From NCBI GenBank assembly GCA_937944035.1, contig CALDZQ010000296.1, positions 1 through 10,299 on the forward strand: 10,299 nt of DNA, in the 5' to 3' direction. Source of the DNA: an uncultured Neomegalonema sp. (GTDB lineage Bacteria > Pseudomonadota > Alphaproteobacteria > Rhodobacterales > Rhodobacteraceae). Shown one piece after another: positions 1-6,433 of this stretch. Under the pieces are notes generated by a model. The model did not search any database. It saw nothing but the letters and a program-made list of their open reading frames with translations, and was not told the DNA's origin. A program made the translations under genes and the position numbers. Every line of letters begins with the position of its first letter. Position 1 is the first letter of the stretch.

Positions 1-845
1 CCCGTCAGCCCCTTGCCGTTCAGCAGGGCGTAAGACGCGCTGTACCAGTCGGAACCCGGATAGTTGAACCCCAGCACAGCCGCAGACGATTTCGCCTCGT
101 CGGTCAGGCCCAGCGCGAGGTTCGCCTCAACCAACCGGTGCAGCGCCTCCTCAACATGGGTGGTGGTGTCGTATTCCTTGACCACCGTTTGAAAGCGGTT
201 GATGGCGCCGATATACTGCCCGTTTTTCAGGTAGTAGCGCCCGACTTCCATCTCTTTGCCCGCAAGCTGGTCGATGGTCGTCTCGTATTTCAGCTTCGCA
301 TCCTTGGCGTATTCGCTTTCAGGGTGGCGGGTGATCAACTCGTTCAGCGCCTGCTTGGCCTGAACCGTCATCCCCTGATCGCGGCCCACGTCAACGATCT
401 GCTCATAGTAGCTTTGCGCGATGATATTGCGCGCATAGGGGGTTTGCTCATCGCTCGGATAGAACCCGATAAACCGCTCGGCGGCCAGAATTGCCTTGTC
501 GTATTTCTTGCCCTGAAAGGACGATACCGCCGACATCAGCATCGCATCCTTGGCAACATCGGCATACGGATAAAGCCGCTCGACCTCGTCAAACAGGAAC
601 GCGGCGGTGTTTGGCTTGTTGTTTTTCAGCGTATTGCGGGCTTCGGCGAAAATATCCTCCGCCGCACGCGTTTCAATCGGCGCTTCGGTATTGGTCGAAA
701 ACAGTGACCCTATCGACGGCACTTTGCCGCCACAGCCTGACATACCGAGGATCACGGAACCGAGCAAAACCCCGCGCATCATGCGGGCTGATGTCGCTGA
801 TATAGTCGTGATACTGCGGGACCGGATAAAATCGGGCGAAAGCAT
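1..845 (-). CDS. bamD: Outer membrane assembly lipoprotein BamD (3' end beyond window)
   Basis: Lipoprotein of the BAM complex, which folds and inserts beta-barrel proteins into the outer membrane; BamD is the essential TPR-repeat partner of BamA. About 281 codons are visible and the frame runs off the left edge without a stop. The family is usually around 280 residues in Rhodobacterales, so probably only a few tens of residues are missing. Read on the minus strand, the protein has a hydrophobic segment ending in a lipobox-like MSGC (Cys 38 from the chosen start). Helical repeat sequence follows with typical BamD motifs such as VERLYPYADVAKDAM, RFIGFYPSDE, YYEQIVDVGRDQGMT and EALHRLVEANLALGLTDEA. 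The start was put at ATG 845 because GGAG lies 6 bases before it. ATG 782 would give a shorter, neater lipoprotein signal (Cys 17) but has no Shine-Dalgarno sequence. The gene follows lpxC on the same strand after 157 bases. Confidence 0.93.
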   Translation of the reverse strand, partial: MLSPDFIRSRSITTISATSARMMRGVLLGSVILGMSGCGGKVPSIGSLFSTNTEAPIETRAAEDIFAEARNTLKNNKPNTAAFLFDEVERLYPYADVAKDAMLMSAVSSFQGKKYDKAILAAERFIGFYPSDEQTPYARNIIAQSYYEQIVDVGRDQGMTVQAKQALNELITRHPESEYAKDAKLKYETTIDQLAGKEMEVGRYYLKNGQYIGAINRFQTVVKEYDTTTHVEEALHRLVEANLALGLTDEAKSSAAVLGFNYPGSDWYSASYALLNGKGLT

Positions 846-851
846 TCGCTT

Positions 852-855
852 CTCC
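852..855 (-). promoter_or_regulatory. Ribosome binding site choosing the bamD start
   Basis: GGAG on the minus strand, 6 bases before ATG 845. The other in-frame ATGs at 884, 857, 782 and 779 have no comparable site, so this favours a BamD precursor with a longer, arginine-containing n-region. Confidence 0.5.
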
Positions 856-901
856 ATCTTCAAACCAAAGCACGCACCGTGCATGACAGCATTTGATAAA
901 C

Positions 902-932
902 GCTTTAAAGCATTTCCCGCGAAACGGAAATG
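902..932. repeat. Palindrome plus hairpin in the lpxC-bamD spacer
   Basis: A perfect 10-base palindrome, GCTTTAAAGC (902-911), abuts a hairpin made of CATTTCC (911-917), loop CGCGAAAC and GGAAATG (926-932), a 7-bp perfect stem. It sits in the 157-base lpxC-bamD spacer (846-1002), which holds no recognisable gene. No T-run follows on the minus strand, so it does not look like a classical terminator. It may be an mRNA processing or partial attenuation site between the two genes. Confidence 0.5.
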
Positions 933-1002
933 TTTCGAGATGCAGAAATTTTACAAATATCGCAAAGCGCCCGCATGTCGCGCGCGCCCTGCCGCGTATC
1001 CG

Positions 1003-1923
1003 TTATGCGCAGGCGAGACGGCGCAGCGGTTCGGAGACCTGAAAATCCGGCGCGACCGAAGCACGGTCCTCGATCTCGACATACCGCCAGGCGTGTGGCG
1101 CATCGAACAGGGCGCGCAGCAGGCGGTTGGTCATATCATGCCCCGCGCGCACACCGCGATAGCGGCCGATGATCGGCGCACCCGCAAGCGCGAGATCCCC
1201 CACGGCATCCAGCATCTTATGGCGCACAAACTCGTCGGCATGGCGCAGGCCGCCCAGATTGAGCACACGGCCCTGATCGACAACAATCGCATTTTGCAGC
1301 GAGCCGCCACGGGCAAACCCGATCTTGCGCAGCGCTTCAACGTCGCTGCGGTTACAGAACGTGCGCGAGTTGGCATAGTGCTGCAAAAACGCGTCGCCGG
1401 TGAAGGCTTCAACGCGGTTTTGCTTGCCGATTGCCGGGTCTGCAAAATCAATGCTGAATTCGATTTCAAAAACCGGGGCGGGCAGCAGTTCAGCGGTTTT
1501 ATCGCCGAGCGTCACGCTGATCGGGGCCAAAATCTCAATCGCACGCAGCGGCTCATCCTGCTCAACAACCCCTGCCGTCAGGATCGCGCCGATAAACGGC
1601 TCGGAACTGCCATCCATAATCGGTGTTTCAGGTCCATCAATCTCGACCAGCGCATTATCGACGCCGCATCCGGCCAGTGCCGCCATCAGATGCTCGATGG
1701 TTGAAACCGAAACGCCGGCCTCGTTCGTGATGCGTGTGCAAAGCGATGTGTCGCTGACGGTATCATACCGCGCGTCGATGATATTGTTGGTGTCAGAGAT
1801 GTCGGTGCGGACAAAACGCACGCCGGAATCGCAAGGGGCAGGTATCAGTGTCGCATTAGCGGCCTCACCGCTATGGACGCCAATTCCGCTCAACTTTACA
1901 GGACGTGCAAGAGTGCGCTGCAT
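1003..1923 (-). CDS. lpxC: UDP-3-O-acyl-N-acetylglucosamine deacetylase LpxC
   Basis: Zinc-dependent deacetylase catalysing the committed second step of lipid A synthesis in the cytoplasm: it removes acetate from UDP-3-O-acyl-GlcNAc. The protein is 306 residues, normal for the family. Numbered from the chosen start, the zinc ligand His78 lies in STIEHLMAALAG. The second metal motif RHKMLDAVGDLAL supplies His235, Lys236, Asp239 and Asp243, and the general acid region RAGHDMTNRLLRAL supplies His262. The DGPETPIMDGSS stretch that closes the N-terminal domain is also present. ATG 1923 was chosen because GAGG lies 6 bases upstream and the N-terminus MQRTLARPV matches the family. ATG 1935 would add four residues but has no Shine-Dalgarno sequence. 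The neighbour downstream is bamD, as in relatives, but upstream is uvrA instead of ftsZ. Confidence 0.97.
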   Translation of the reverse strand: MQRTLARPVKLSGIGVHSGEAANATLIPAPCDSGVRFVRTDISDTNNIIDARYDTVSDTSLCTRITNEAGVSVSTIEHLMAALAGCGVDNALVEIDGPETPIMDGSSEPFIGAILTAGVVEQDEPLRAIEILAPISVTLGDKTAELLPAPVFEIEFSIDFADPAIGKQNRVEAFTGDAFLQHYANSRTFCNRSDVEALRKIGFARGGSLQNAIVVDQGRVLNLGGLRHADEFVRHKMLDAVGDLALAGAPIIGRYRGVRAGHDMTNRLLRALFDAPHAWRYVEIEDRASVAPDFQVSEPLRRLACA

Positions 1924-1929
1924 CGGAAG

Positions 1930-1933
1930 CCTC
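1930..1933 (-). promoter_or_regulatory. Ribosome binding site choosing the lpxC start
   Basis: GAGG on the minus strand, 6 bases before ATG 1923. It overlaps the alternative ATG at 1935, which itself is preceded only by an A-rich stretch. Confidence 0.5.
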
Positions 1934-1935
1934 AT

Positions 1936-2169
1936 TGTTTTTTCTTATGAGGCCGAGGTAGCAGCTTGATCCGCGTACAACAATTCAATCTTTATGTCAG
2001 TTTGCAACAAGCAAGAACTTATTCCGGTCAAAATGAATAATGATTGGTTAACACTAGAGTGTAAATTATGAATAAACTGATTGTTTCATCGTGTGTCCCG
2101 TGAATACTTTTGTTGGTTCATGTAAAGGGCGCTCCTCACAGCATTGTGCTTTTTCGGATGAATTCGAGC
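1936..2169 (-). promoter_or_regulatory. AT-rich spacer, probable lpxC promoter region
   Basis: A 234-base spacer, clearly more AT-rich than the flanking genes, between the uvrA stop and the lpxC start. It has no gene; the only ATG-started frames I saw are about a dozen codons. Because uvrA ends here, the spacer should hold the promoter for lpxC-bamD. A TTGACC at 2027-2032 (minus strand) resembles a -35 element, but I found no convincing -10 at the right distance, so no exact promoter is called. I see no strong hairpin with a T-run that would end uvrA transcription. Confidence 0.35.
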
Positions 2170-5100
2170 CTATTTAGCGATTTTTTTTCGTACCGCCTTC
2201 GGTTTTGCCGCAGTTTTCGGTGTCGCTTTCGGCTTGGCCGCCTTCTTCGCACCCGGTTTCGGCTTCAACATTTTCGCGAGATAGTGACCTGTGTAACTGT
2301 CTTTGACCGCCGCCACATCTTCCGGCGTCCCCACCGCGATGATCTCACCGCCGCCATCGCCGCCCTCAGGGCCGATGTCGATAATCCAATCGGCGGTCTT
2401 GATGACATCGAGGTTATGCTCAATCACAATGACGGTGTTGCCCGTCTCGACCAGTTCTTGCAGCACAGCCAGCAAGCGGTTCACATCCTCGAAATGCAGC
2501 CCCGTCGTCGGTTCGTCCAGAATATAAAGCGTCCGCCCCGTCGCCCGTTTCGACAGTTCTTTCGACAGCTTTACCCGCTGCGCCTCGCCACCCGACAGCG
2601 TATTCGCCTGCTGCCCGACCTTCACATAGCCCAGCCCGACACGTTCCAGCGTCACCATTTTATCGCGGATCGCGGGCACGGCCTTAAAGAACTGCGCCGC
2701 ATCTTCCACCGTCATATCAAGCACATCCGCGATGGAGTTGCCCTTGTACTTAATCTCCAGCGTCTCCCGGTTATAGCGTTTCCCGTGGCACACATCGCAG
2801 GTCACATACACATCAGGCAGGAAGTGCATCTCGATCTTGATGACCCCGTCCCCCTGACACGCCTCGCACCGCCCGCCCTTGACGTTAAAGCTGAACCGCC
2901 CCGGCTTGTACCCCCGCGCTTTGGATTCGGGCAGCCCCGCAAACCAGTCCCGGATCGGCGTAAACGCGCCTGTATAGGTGGCGGGGTTGGAACGCGGTGT
3001 GCGGCCAATCGGGGATTGGTCGATGTCGATCACCTTGTCGAGATACTCCATCCCCTCGATCCGCTCGTAAGGCGCGGGATTGGTCCGCGCCCCGTTCAGC
3101 GACCGCGCGGCGGCCTTGTACAGCGTCTCAATAGTCAGCGTGGATTTCCCGCCCCCCGACACCCCTGTCACGCACAACAGAGTCCCCAGCGGATATTCCG
3201 CCGTGATCCCTTTGAGGTTATTCCCGGTCGCATTATGCACCACGACCTTCTTGCCGCTGCCTTTGCGCCGCACAGCCGGAATCGCGATCTCTTTGGTCCC
3301 AGTCAGATACTGCCCCGTCAACGAGTTCGGGTCTGCCATCACAACGTCCGGTGTGCCATGCGAGACAATCTGCCCGCCATGCACTCCCGCACCGGGGCCA
3401 ATATCAAACACATAATCCGCTGCCCGCACGGCTTCCTCGTCATGCTCGACCACGATCACCGTATTCCCCTGATCGCGCAGGTTCCGCAACGTATCGAGCA
3501 GCCTGTCATTGTCCCGCTGGTGCAGCCCGATCGACGGCTCATCCAGCACATACAACACGCCCGTCAGCCCCGACCCGATCTGCGACGCCAGCCGGATACG
3601 CTGGCTCTCGCCGCCCGACAACGTGCCGGAGGTCCGCGACAGGGTCAGGTAATCGAGGCCGACGTTGTTGAGGAACCCCAGCCGCTCACGGATTTCCTTG
3701 AGGATTTTATCCGCAATCTGCTGTTGCTTTTCCGTCAGCGTTCCCCACAGCGTATCCGCCCAATCGAACGCCTCGCGCACGGACATCTGCGTCACTTCAC
3801 CCGCATGTCTCCCGTCCAGCTTCACCGCCAGCGCTTCGGGCCGCAGCCTGTGCCCGCCGCACACTTCGCAAGGCTTGTTCGACTGATACCGCTCGAACTC
3901 CTCACGGATCCAGTTGCTGTCCGTCTCACGATAGCGCCGCGTCAGGTTCGGGATCACGCCCTCAAATGTGCGCTCCACATCATAGACCCGCCCGCCATCA
4001 TCAAACCGGAACTTGATCTTGTCCTTAGTCCCGTACAGCAGAGCATGGCGCAGGTTTTCCCGCAAATCCCGCCAAGGCTCGCGCACGCTGCCGCCAAAGT
4101 GATGCGCCACGGCATCCACGGTTTGCTTATAATACGGCGAAGGCGACCCCGATTTCGACCAAGGGGCCAGCGCCCCGCTATACAGCGACAAATCCTCATC
4201 CGGCACGACCAGACGCGGATCGAAAAACAACTCCATCCCCAGCCCGTCACAAGCCGGACACGCCCCCGACGGCGCGTTGAACGAGAAAAGACGCGGCTCA
4301 ATCTCGCTGATCGTGAAGCCGCTGACCGGACAGGCGAATTTCTCGCTGAAGGTAATCCGCTCAGCTTCGCCCTCGATCGGGGCTGTTTCGATAATCGCAA
4401 TCCCGTCCGCAATCCCCAGCGCAGTCTGGAAACTATCCGCCAGCCGCGTTTCCATCCCCTCCCGCACCACAATCCGGTCCACCACCACATCAATCGTGTG
4501 CCGGTACTTCTTGTCGAGGGTCGGCGCTTCATCTATCTCATAAAATTCGCCATCGATTTTAAGGCGTTGGAACCCGTCCTTACGCAGTTGCGCGATCTCT
4601 TTCTTATACTCGCCTTTCCGGTCCCGCACCATCGGGGCCAGCAGATAGGCGCGCGTGCCGTCGGGCATTCCCATCACCCGATCCACCATCTCGGCCACCT
4701 GCTGCGCCGCAATCGGCAAGCCCGTCGCGGGCGAGTAGGGCACACCAACCCGCGCGAACAGCAGGCGCAGGTAGTCATAAATCTCGGTAATCGTCCCCAC
4801 GGTCGAGCGCGGGTTGCGGGAGGTGGTTTTCTGCTCGATGGAAATCGCCGGAGACAGCCCCTGGATCAAATCCACATCCGGCTTTTGCATGATCTCCAAA
4901 AACTGCCGGGCATAGGCCGACAGCGACTCCACATACCGCCGCTGCCCCTCCGCATAGATCGTATCGAACGCGAGCGACGATTTGCCGGACCCGGACAGCC
5001 CCGTGAACACCACCAAGGCATCGCGCGGAATATCCACATCGACGCCCTTAAGGTTATGCTCACGCGCCCCGCGCACGGAAATATACTTCGTCTCAGCCAT
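2170..5100 (-). CDS. uvrA: Excinuclease ABC subunit UvrA
   Basis: ATPase that finds bulky DNA lesions and loads UvrB in nucleotide excision repair. It is 976 residues, slightly longer than usual (about 940-960). It has two ABC ATPase modules: Walker A GLSGSGKS at 34-41 with signature LSGGE at 494-498 and Walker B VLDEPS at 518-523, then GVSGGGKS at 646-653 with LSGGE at 835-839 and ILDEPTTGL at 860-868. The C-terminal zinc module is intact (Cys745/748 and Cys768/771). In the first zinc module the second cysteine is serine (C257-PV-S260, with Cys281/284), a variant I recall from other alphaproteobacteria. The extra length is a Lys/Ala/Pro-rich tail, about 946-976. ATG 5100 was chosen because MAETKYISVRGAREHNLK is the family N-terminus; only a weak GGGA precedes it. 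No SOS box is visible upstream. Confidence 0.98.
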   Translation of the reverse strand: MAETKYISVRGAREHNLKGVDVDIPRDALVVFTGLSGSGKSSLAFDTIYAEGQRRYVESLSAYARQFLEIMQKPDVDLIQGLSPAISIEQKTTSRNPRSTVGTITEIYDYLRLLFARVGVPYSPATGLPIAAQQVAEMVDRVMGMPDGTRAYLLAPMVRDRKGEYKKEIAQLRKDGFQRLKIDGEFYEIDEAPTLDKKYRHTIDVVVDRIVVREGMETRLADSFQTALGIADGIAIIETAPIEGEAERITFSEKFACPVSGFTISEIEPRLFSFNAPSGACPACDGLGMELFFDPRLVVPDEDLSLYSGALAPWSKSGSPSPYYKQTVDAVAHHFGGSVREPWRDLRENLRHALLYGTKDKIKFRFDDGGRVYDVERTFEGVIPNLTRRYRETDSNWIREEFERYQSNKPCEVCGGHRLRPEALAVKLDGRHAGEVTQMSVREAFDWADTLWGTLTEKQQQIADKILKEIRERLGFLNNVGLDYLTLSRTSGTLSGGESQRIRLASQIGSGLTGVLYVLDEPSIGLHQRDNDRLLDTLRNLRDQGNTVIVVEHDEEAVRAADYVFDIGPGAGVHGGQIVSHGTPDVVMADPNSLTGQYLTGTKEIAIPAVRRKGSGKKVVVHNATGNNLKGITAEYPLGTLLCVTGVSGGGKSTLTIETLYKAAARSLNGARTNPAPYERIEGMEYLDKVIDIDQSPIGRTPRSNPATYTGAFTPIRDWFAGLPESKARGYKPGRFSFNVKGGRCEACQGDGVIKIEMHFLPDVYVTCDVCHGKRYNRETLEIKYKGNSIADVLDMTVEDAAQFFKAVPAIRDKMVTLERVGLGYVKVGQQANTLSGGEAQRVKLSKELSKRATGRTLYILDEPTTGLHFEDVNRLLAVLQELVETGNTVIVIEHNLDVIKTADWIIDIGPEGGDGGGEIIAVGTPEDVAAVKDSYTGHYLAKMLKPKPGAKKAAKPKATPKTAAKPKAVRKKIAK

Positions 5101-5149
5101 ACCGCGCGTCCCGCTCATATCTGTAATGAAGAGCGATATAGAGCGAGTC

Positions 5150-5175
5150 GGGGCGGGGGCGAAAGGGGGAGGGGG
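5150..5175 (+). other. G-quadruplex-type motif upstream of uvrA
   Basis: Four G-runs of 4, 5, 5 and 5 bases separated by loops of 1 (C), 5 (CGAAA) and 1 (A) bases. This meets the usual G3+N1-7 rule with room to spare. It lies 50-75 bases before the uvrA start. For uvrA transcription the G-rich strand is the template strand, so a folded structure would sit in or near the promoter. No function is shown. Confidence 0.6.
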
Positions 5176-5217
5176 AAATGAGGCTGTGCATTGCTGATTG
5201 CCACATATACCAAGCGG

Positions 5218-5280
5218 CCGACCGAGGGAGGGAGTGGGCTGCGCTTCGCGCAGAACGCGCCCGCCCGTGGGGGCGGTCGG
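5218..5280. repeat. Cluster of nested inverted repeats
   Basis: The outer arms CCGACCG (5218-5224) and CGGTCGG (5274-5280) are perfect complements. Inside lies CTGCGC-TTC-GCGCAG (5239-5253). A second hairpin, CCGCCC-GTGG-GGGCGG (5261-5276), partly competes with the outer arm. The region lies in the 259-base gap between uvrA and the orphan gene, which holds no convincing gene. The structure could be a transcript end or a remnant of a small repeat element. Confidence 0.5.
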
Positions 5281-5292
5281 TCGCGTGTCGCC

Positions 5293-5311
5293 GCTGCGCG
5301 GCTCCAAGAAG
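5293..5311 (+). repeat. Imperfect direct repeat, left copy
   Basis: GCTGCGCGGCTCCAAGAAG matches GCTGCGTGGCTCGAAGAAG at 6343-6361 in 17 of 19 bases, in the same orientation. The two copies bracket the AT-rich orphan gene and its promoter, so they could be the scar of an insertion or of a recombination event. The match is short and imperfect, so chance or a common codon-like string is possible. Confidence 0.4.
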
Positions 5312-5339
5312 CATCACTACCGCTTCAAGCGGAGGAGCT

Positions 5340-5359
5340 ATCCCTGCAAAAGCGGGGAT
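5340..5359. repeat. REP-like palindrome next to the orphan gene stop
   Basis: ATCCCTGC-AAAA-GCGGGGAT is an 8-bp stem with one G-T wobble. It ends one base from the TAA stop (5360-5362) of the minus-strand gene. The form, ATCCC(T/C)GC with an A-rich loop then GCGGGGAT, is like the short REP-type palindromes scattered between genes of many proteobacteria, whose translation gives the spurious string PAKAGI, as it does here. On the plus strand it is followed by TTATTTT and would look like a terminator. On the minus strand no T-run follows. Confidence 0.55.
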
Positions 5360-6199
5360 TTATTTTAAATATACTGTCAGTATGGTTTCATTTTTTTCTG
5401 GTTTTTCAATTATTTTCTCATCTATAAAATCAGTATTTAATTGTGTTTTTATGATTATGGCTTCTGATTCACAGTCAGAGCAAACAGCTTTTTCGCCTAC
5501 ATCCATCGTGAAAAATTTCAAAAGACCCTTGCATTCACCTGCACCACAATCCCGCATAAATAACTTTGGATCTATATTTACATGTTTTCCGTCTGGAGTT
5601 AGCTTATATTCAGTCTGACAATGAAGGCATTCGATATGGGTAGCTTCATTCCCCGGAGCTATTTGAGTAAATATTTTTTTCTTGCATCTGAGGTTGTGGC
5701 AATCAAATTCCACATCACTGCCGAATCTCAATCCATACACCTGGCAAGAGAGTATGCTTTCTATCGTCGGTATGATTTCTTTGCATTTTTGATTGATTTT
5801 TGAGGATATCTCATCATCGGGTGTTTCACGTTTTTCTATAGTCAGTGAGTGTAAAAAAGAACCCAGAGCATGATAGTTTTTCTTGATATCTATTAATTGC
5901 AATGCTCTGGTTTTTCCAGAAAATATTTCTTTTTTATCAGAATCGTGGATAGTCAATGTCCCATTTATAGATGAAGTAGGTAAAAATTGATCAACTAAAC
6001 GAACAACCTTGTCCGGTTGCCAAGATTTAAATTCACTAATATCAGTTTTTTCAGATAACCACGACAGCTTGTCGTAAGAGAGCATCTCGATGGCAAATCG
6101 TAATTCAAGAACGCCGTATTTCAGCCGATGATATTCACTGCTAGCGAGTTCAATTTTTGCACGCTCTAGCGCATCAATAGCATCTTGACGATAAGTCAA
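5360..6199 (-). CDS. Orphan protein with two tandem zinc-ribbon-like modules
   Basis: I cannot assign a function. The 279-residue protein has no signal peptide or membrane segment, so it is probably cytoplasmic. Residues 1-150 look helical and include LELRFAIEML (31-40) and KKNYHALGSFLH (106-117). Residues 160-250 hold two similar modules: Cys167-x4-Cys172...Cys191-x2-Cys194 and Cys218-x4-Cys223...Cys240-x2-Cys243, each starting Asp-Cys. They should bind zinc as rubredoxin-like ribbons. From memory, the N-terminal pattern resembles a widespread family of uncharacterised proteins, and the N/K...H spacing is faintly HEPN-like; both are unverified. The start is TTG 6199: AAGGA lies 7 bases before it and an in-frame stop at 6230-6232 leaves no upstream ATG. 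Base composition is far more AT-rich than both neighbours, which points to horizontal acquisition. Confidence 0.85.
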   Translation of the reverse strand: MTYRQDAIDALERAKIELASSEYHRLKYGVLELRFAIEMLSYDKLSWLSEKTDISEFKSWQPDKVVRLVDQFLPTSSINGTLTIHDSDKKEIFSGKTRALQLIDIKKNYHALGSFLHSLTIEKRETPDDEISSKINQKCKEIIPTIESILSCQVYGLRFGSDVEFDCHNLRCKKKIFTQIAPGNEATHIECLHCQTEYKLTPDGKHVNIDPKLFMRDCGAGECKGLLKFFTMDVGEKAVCSDCESEAIIIKTQLNTDFIDEKIIEKPEKNETILTVYLK

Positions 6200-6206
6200 A
6201 ACTTTG

Positions 6207-6211
6207 TCCTT
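6207..6211 (-). promoter_or_regulatory. Ribosome binding site for a TTG start
   Basis: AAGGA on the minus strand, 7 bases before TTG 6199. It supports the rare TTG start, since the in-frame sequence upstream meets a stop codon before any ATG. Confidence 0.6.
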
Positions 6212-6241
6212 TTGAGTTAAGATTAAAATTTATGTGTATTT

Positions 6242-6269
6242 ATAATATACTATATCGAGTTTTTTGTAA
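6242..6269 (-). promoter_or_regulatory. Candidate sigma70-type promoter of the orphan gene
   Basis: On the minus strand, TTACAA (6264-6269) is followed after 16 bases by TATTAT (6242-6247), inside a very AT-rich stretch (about 6215-6298). Several overlapping TATA-like hexamers are present, so the exact -10 is uncertain. It would give a short leader of roughly 35 bases before the TTG start. Confidence 0.35.
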
Positions 6270-6306
6270 TGACTAAATTTTTTGATTTAAAAATTATCCC
6301 GTCTTC

Positions 6307-6340
6307 CGCTATCTCGACACCGGTTTGCTCCACCGCGCTG
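6307..6340 (+). pseudogene. Fragment of a second, diverged cmk gene
   Basis: 29 of 34 bases match positions 6527-6560 of the intact cmk just downstream. Translated, it reads RYLDTGLLHRA against RHLDTGLLYRA in the real protein, the nucleotide-kinase segment after the P-loop. At least three of the five mismatches (in GGT/GGA, TTG/CTG and GCT/GCC) are silent, and the other two fall in TAT/CAT and CAC/TAC. This suggests that the copy diverged as a working gene before it was cut down. Similarity fades after about 6350. No P-loop precedes it, so it cannot be functional. It could be the edge of a replaced or duplicated cmk allele. Confidence 0.55.
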
Positions 6341-6342
6341 AG

Positions 6343-6361
6343 GCTGCGTGGCTCGAAGAAG
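6343..6361 (+). repeat. Imperfect direct repeat, right copy
   Basis: GCTGCGTGGCTCGAAGAAG is the partner of 5293-5311 (17 of 19 bases). It directly follows the cmk-like fragment and lies on the other side of the AT-rich orphan gene. Confidence 0.4.
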
Positions 6362-6433
6362 TTAAACCATATCTCCCAAATAACCCCAACCTCCCCGCTG
6401 GGAAAACCCTGAAAAACAGTCTAACGTCCCCCC

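Noticed and set aside
138..1969. Plus-strand open frames opposite bamD and lpxC
   Set aside because: The minus strand carries clear BamD and LpxC motifs here, while the plus-strand translations match no family I know and have no start signals.
2100..2169. Intrinsic terminator for uvrA
   Set aside because: Only a 4-bp stem around 2141-2152 is present, and its T-run is on the wrong strand for uvrA.
2110..5181. A 1023-codon open frame on the plus strand
   Set aside because: It lies opposite uvrA, which has complete motifs. The product is rich in Arg, His, Pro and Leu, typical of the mirror frame of a GC-rich gene.
5101..5307. N-terminal extension of UvrA to an ATG at 5307
   Set aside because: The extra 69 residues are low-complexity Pro/Arg/Thr sequence read through intergenic DNA with hairpins and the G-run motif. 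UvrA proteins start near MAE.
5101..5359. An SOS box (GTTC-N7-GTTC type) for uvrA
   Set aside because: I searched both strands of this gap by eye and found only one isolated GAAC at 5253-5256, without a partner at the right distance.
5178..5803. Plus-strand small genes opposite the orphan gene
   Set aside because: They lack ribosome binding sites and cover structured intergenic DNA or the mirror of the zinc-ribbon gene, which has the better start, composition and motifs.
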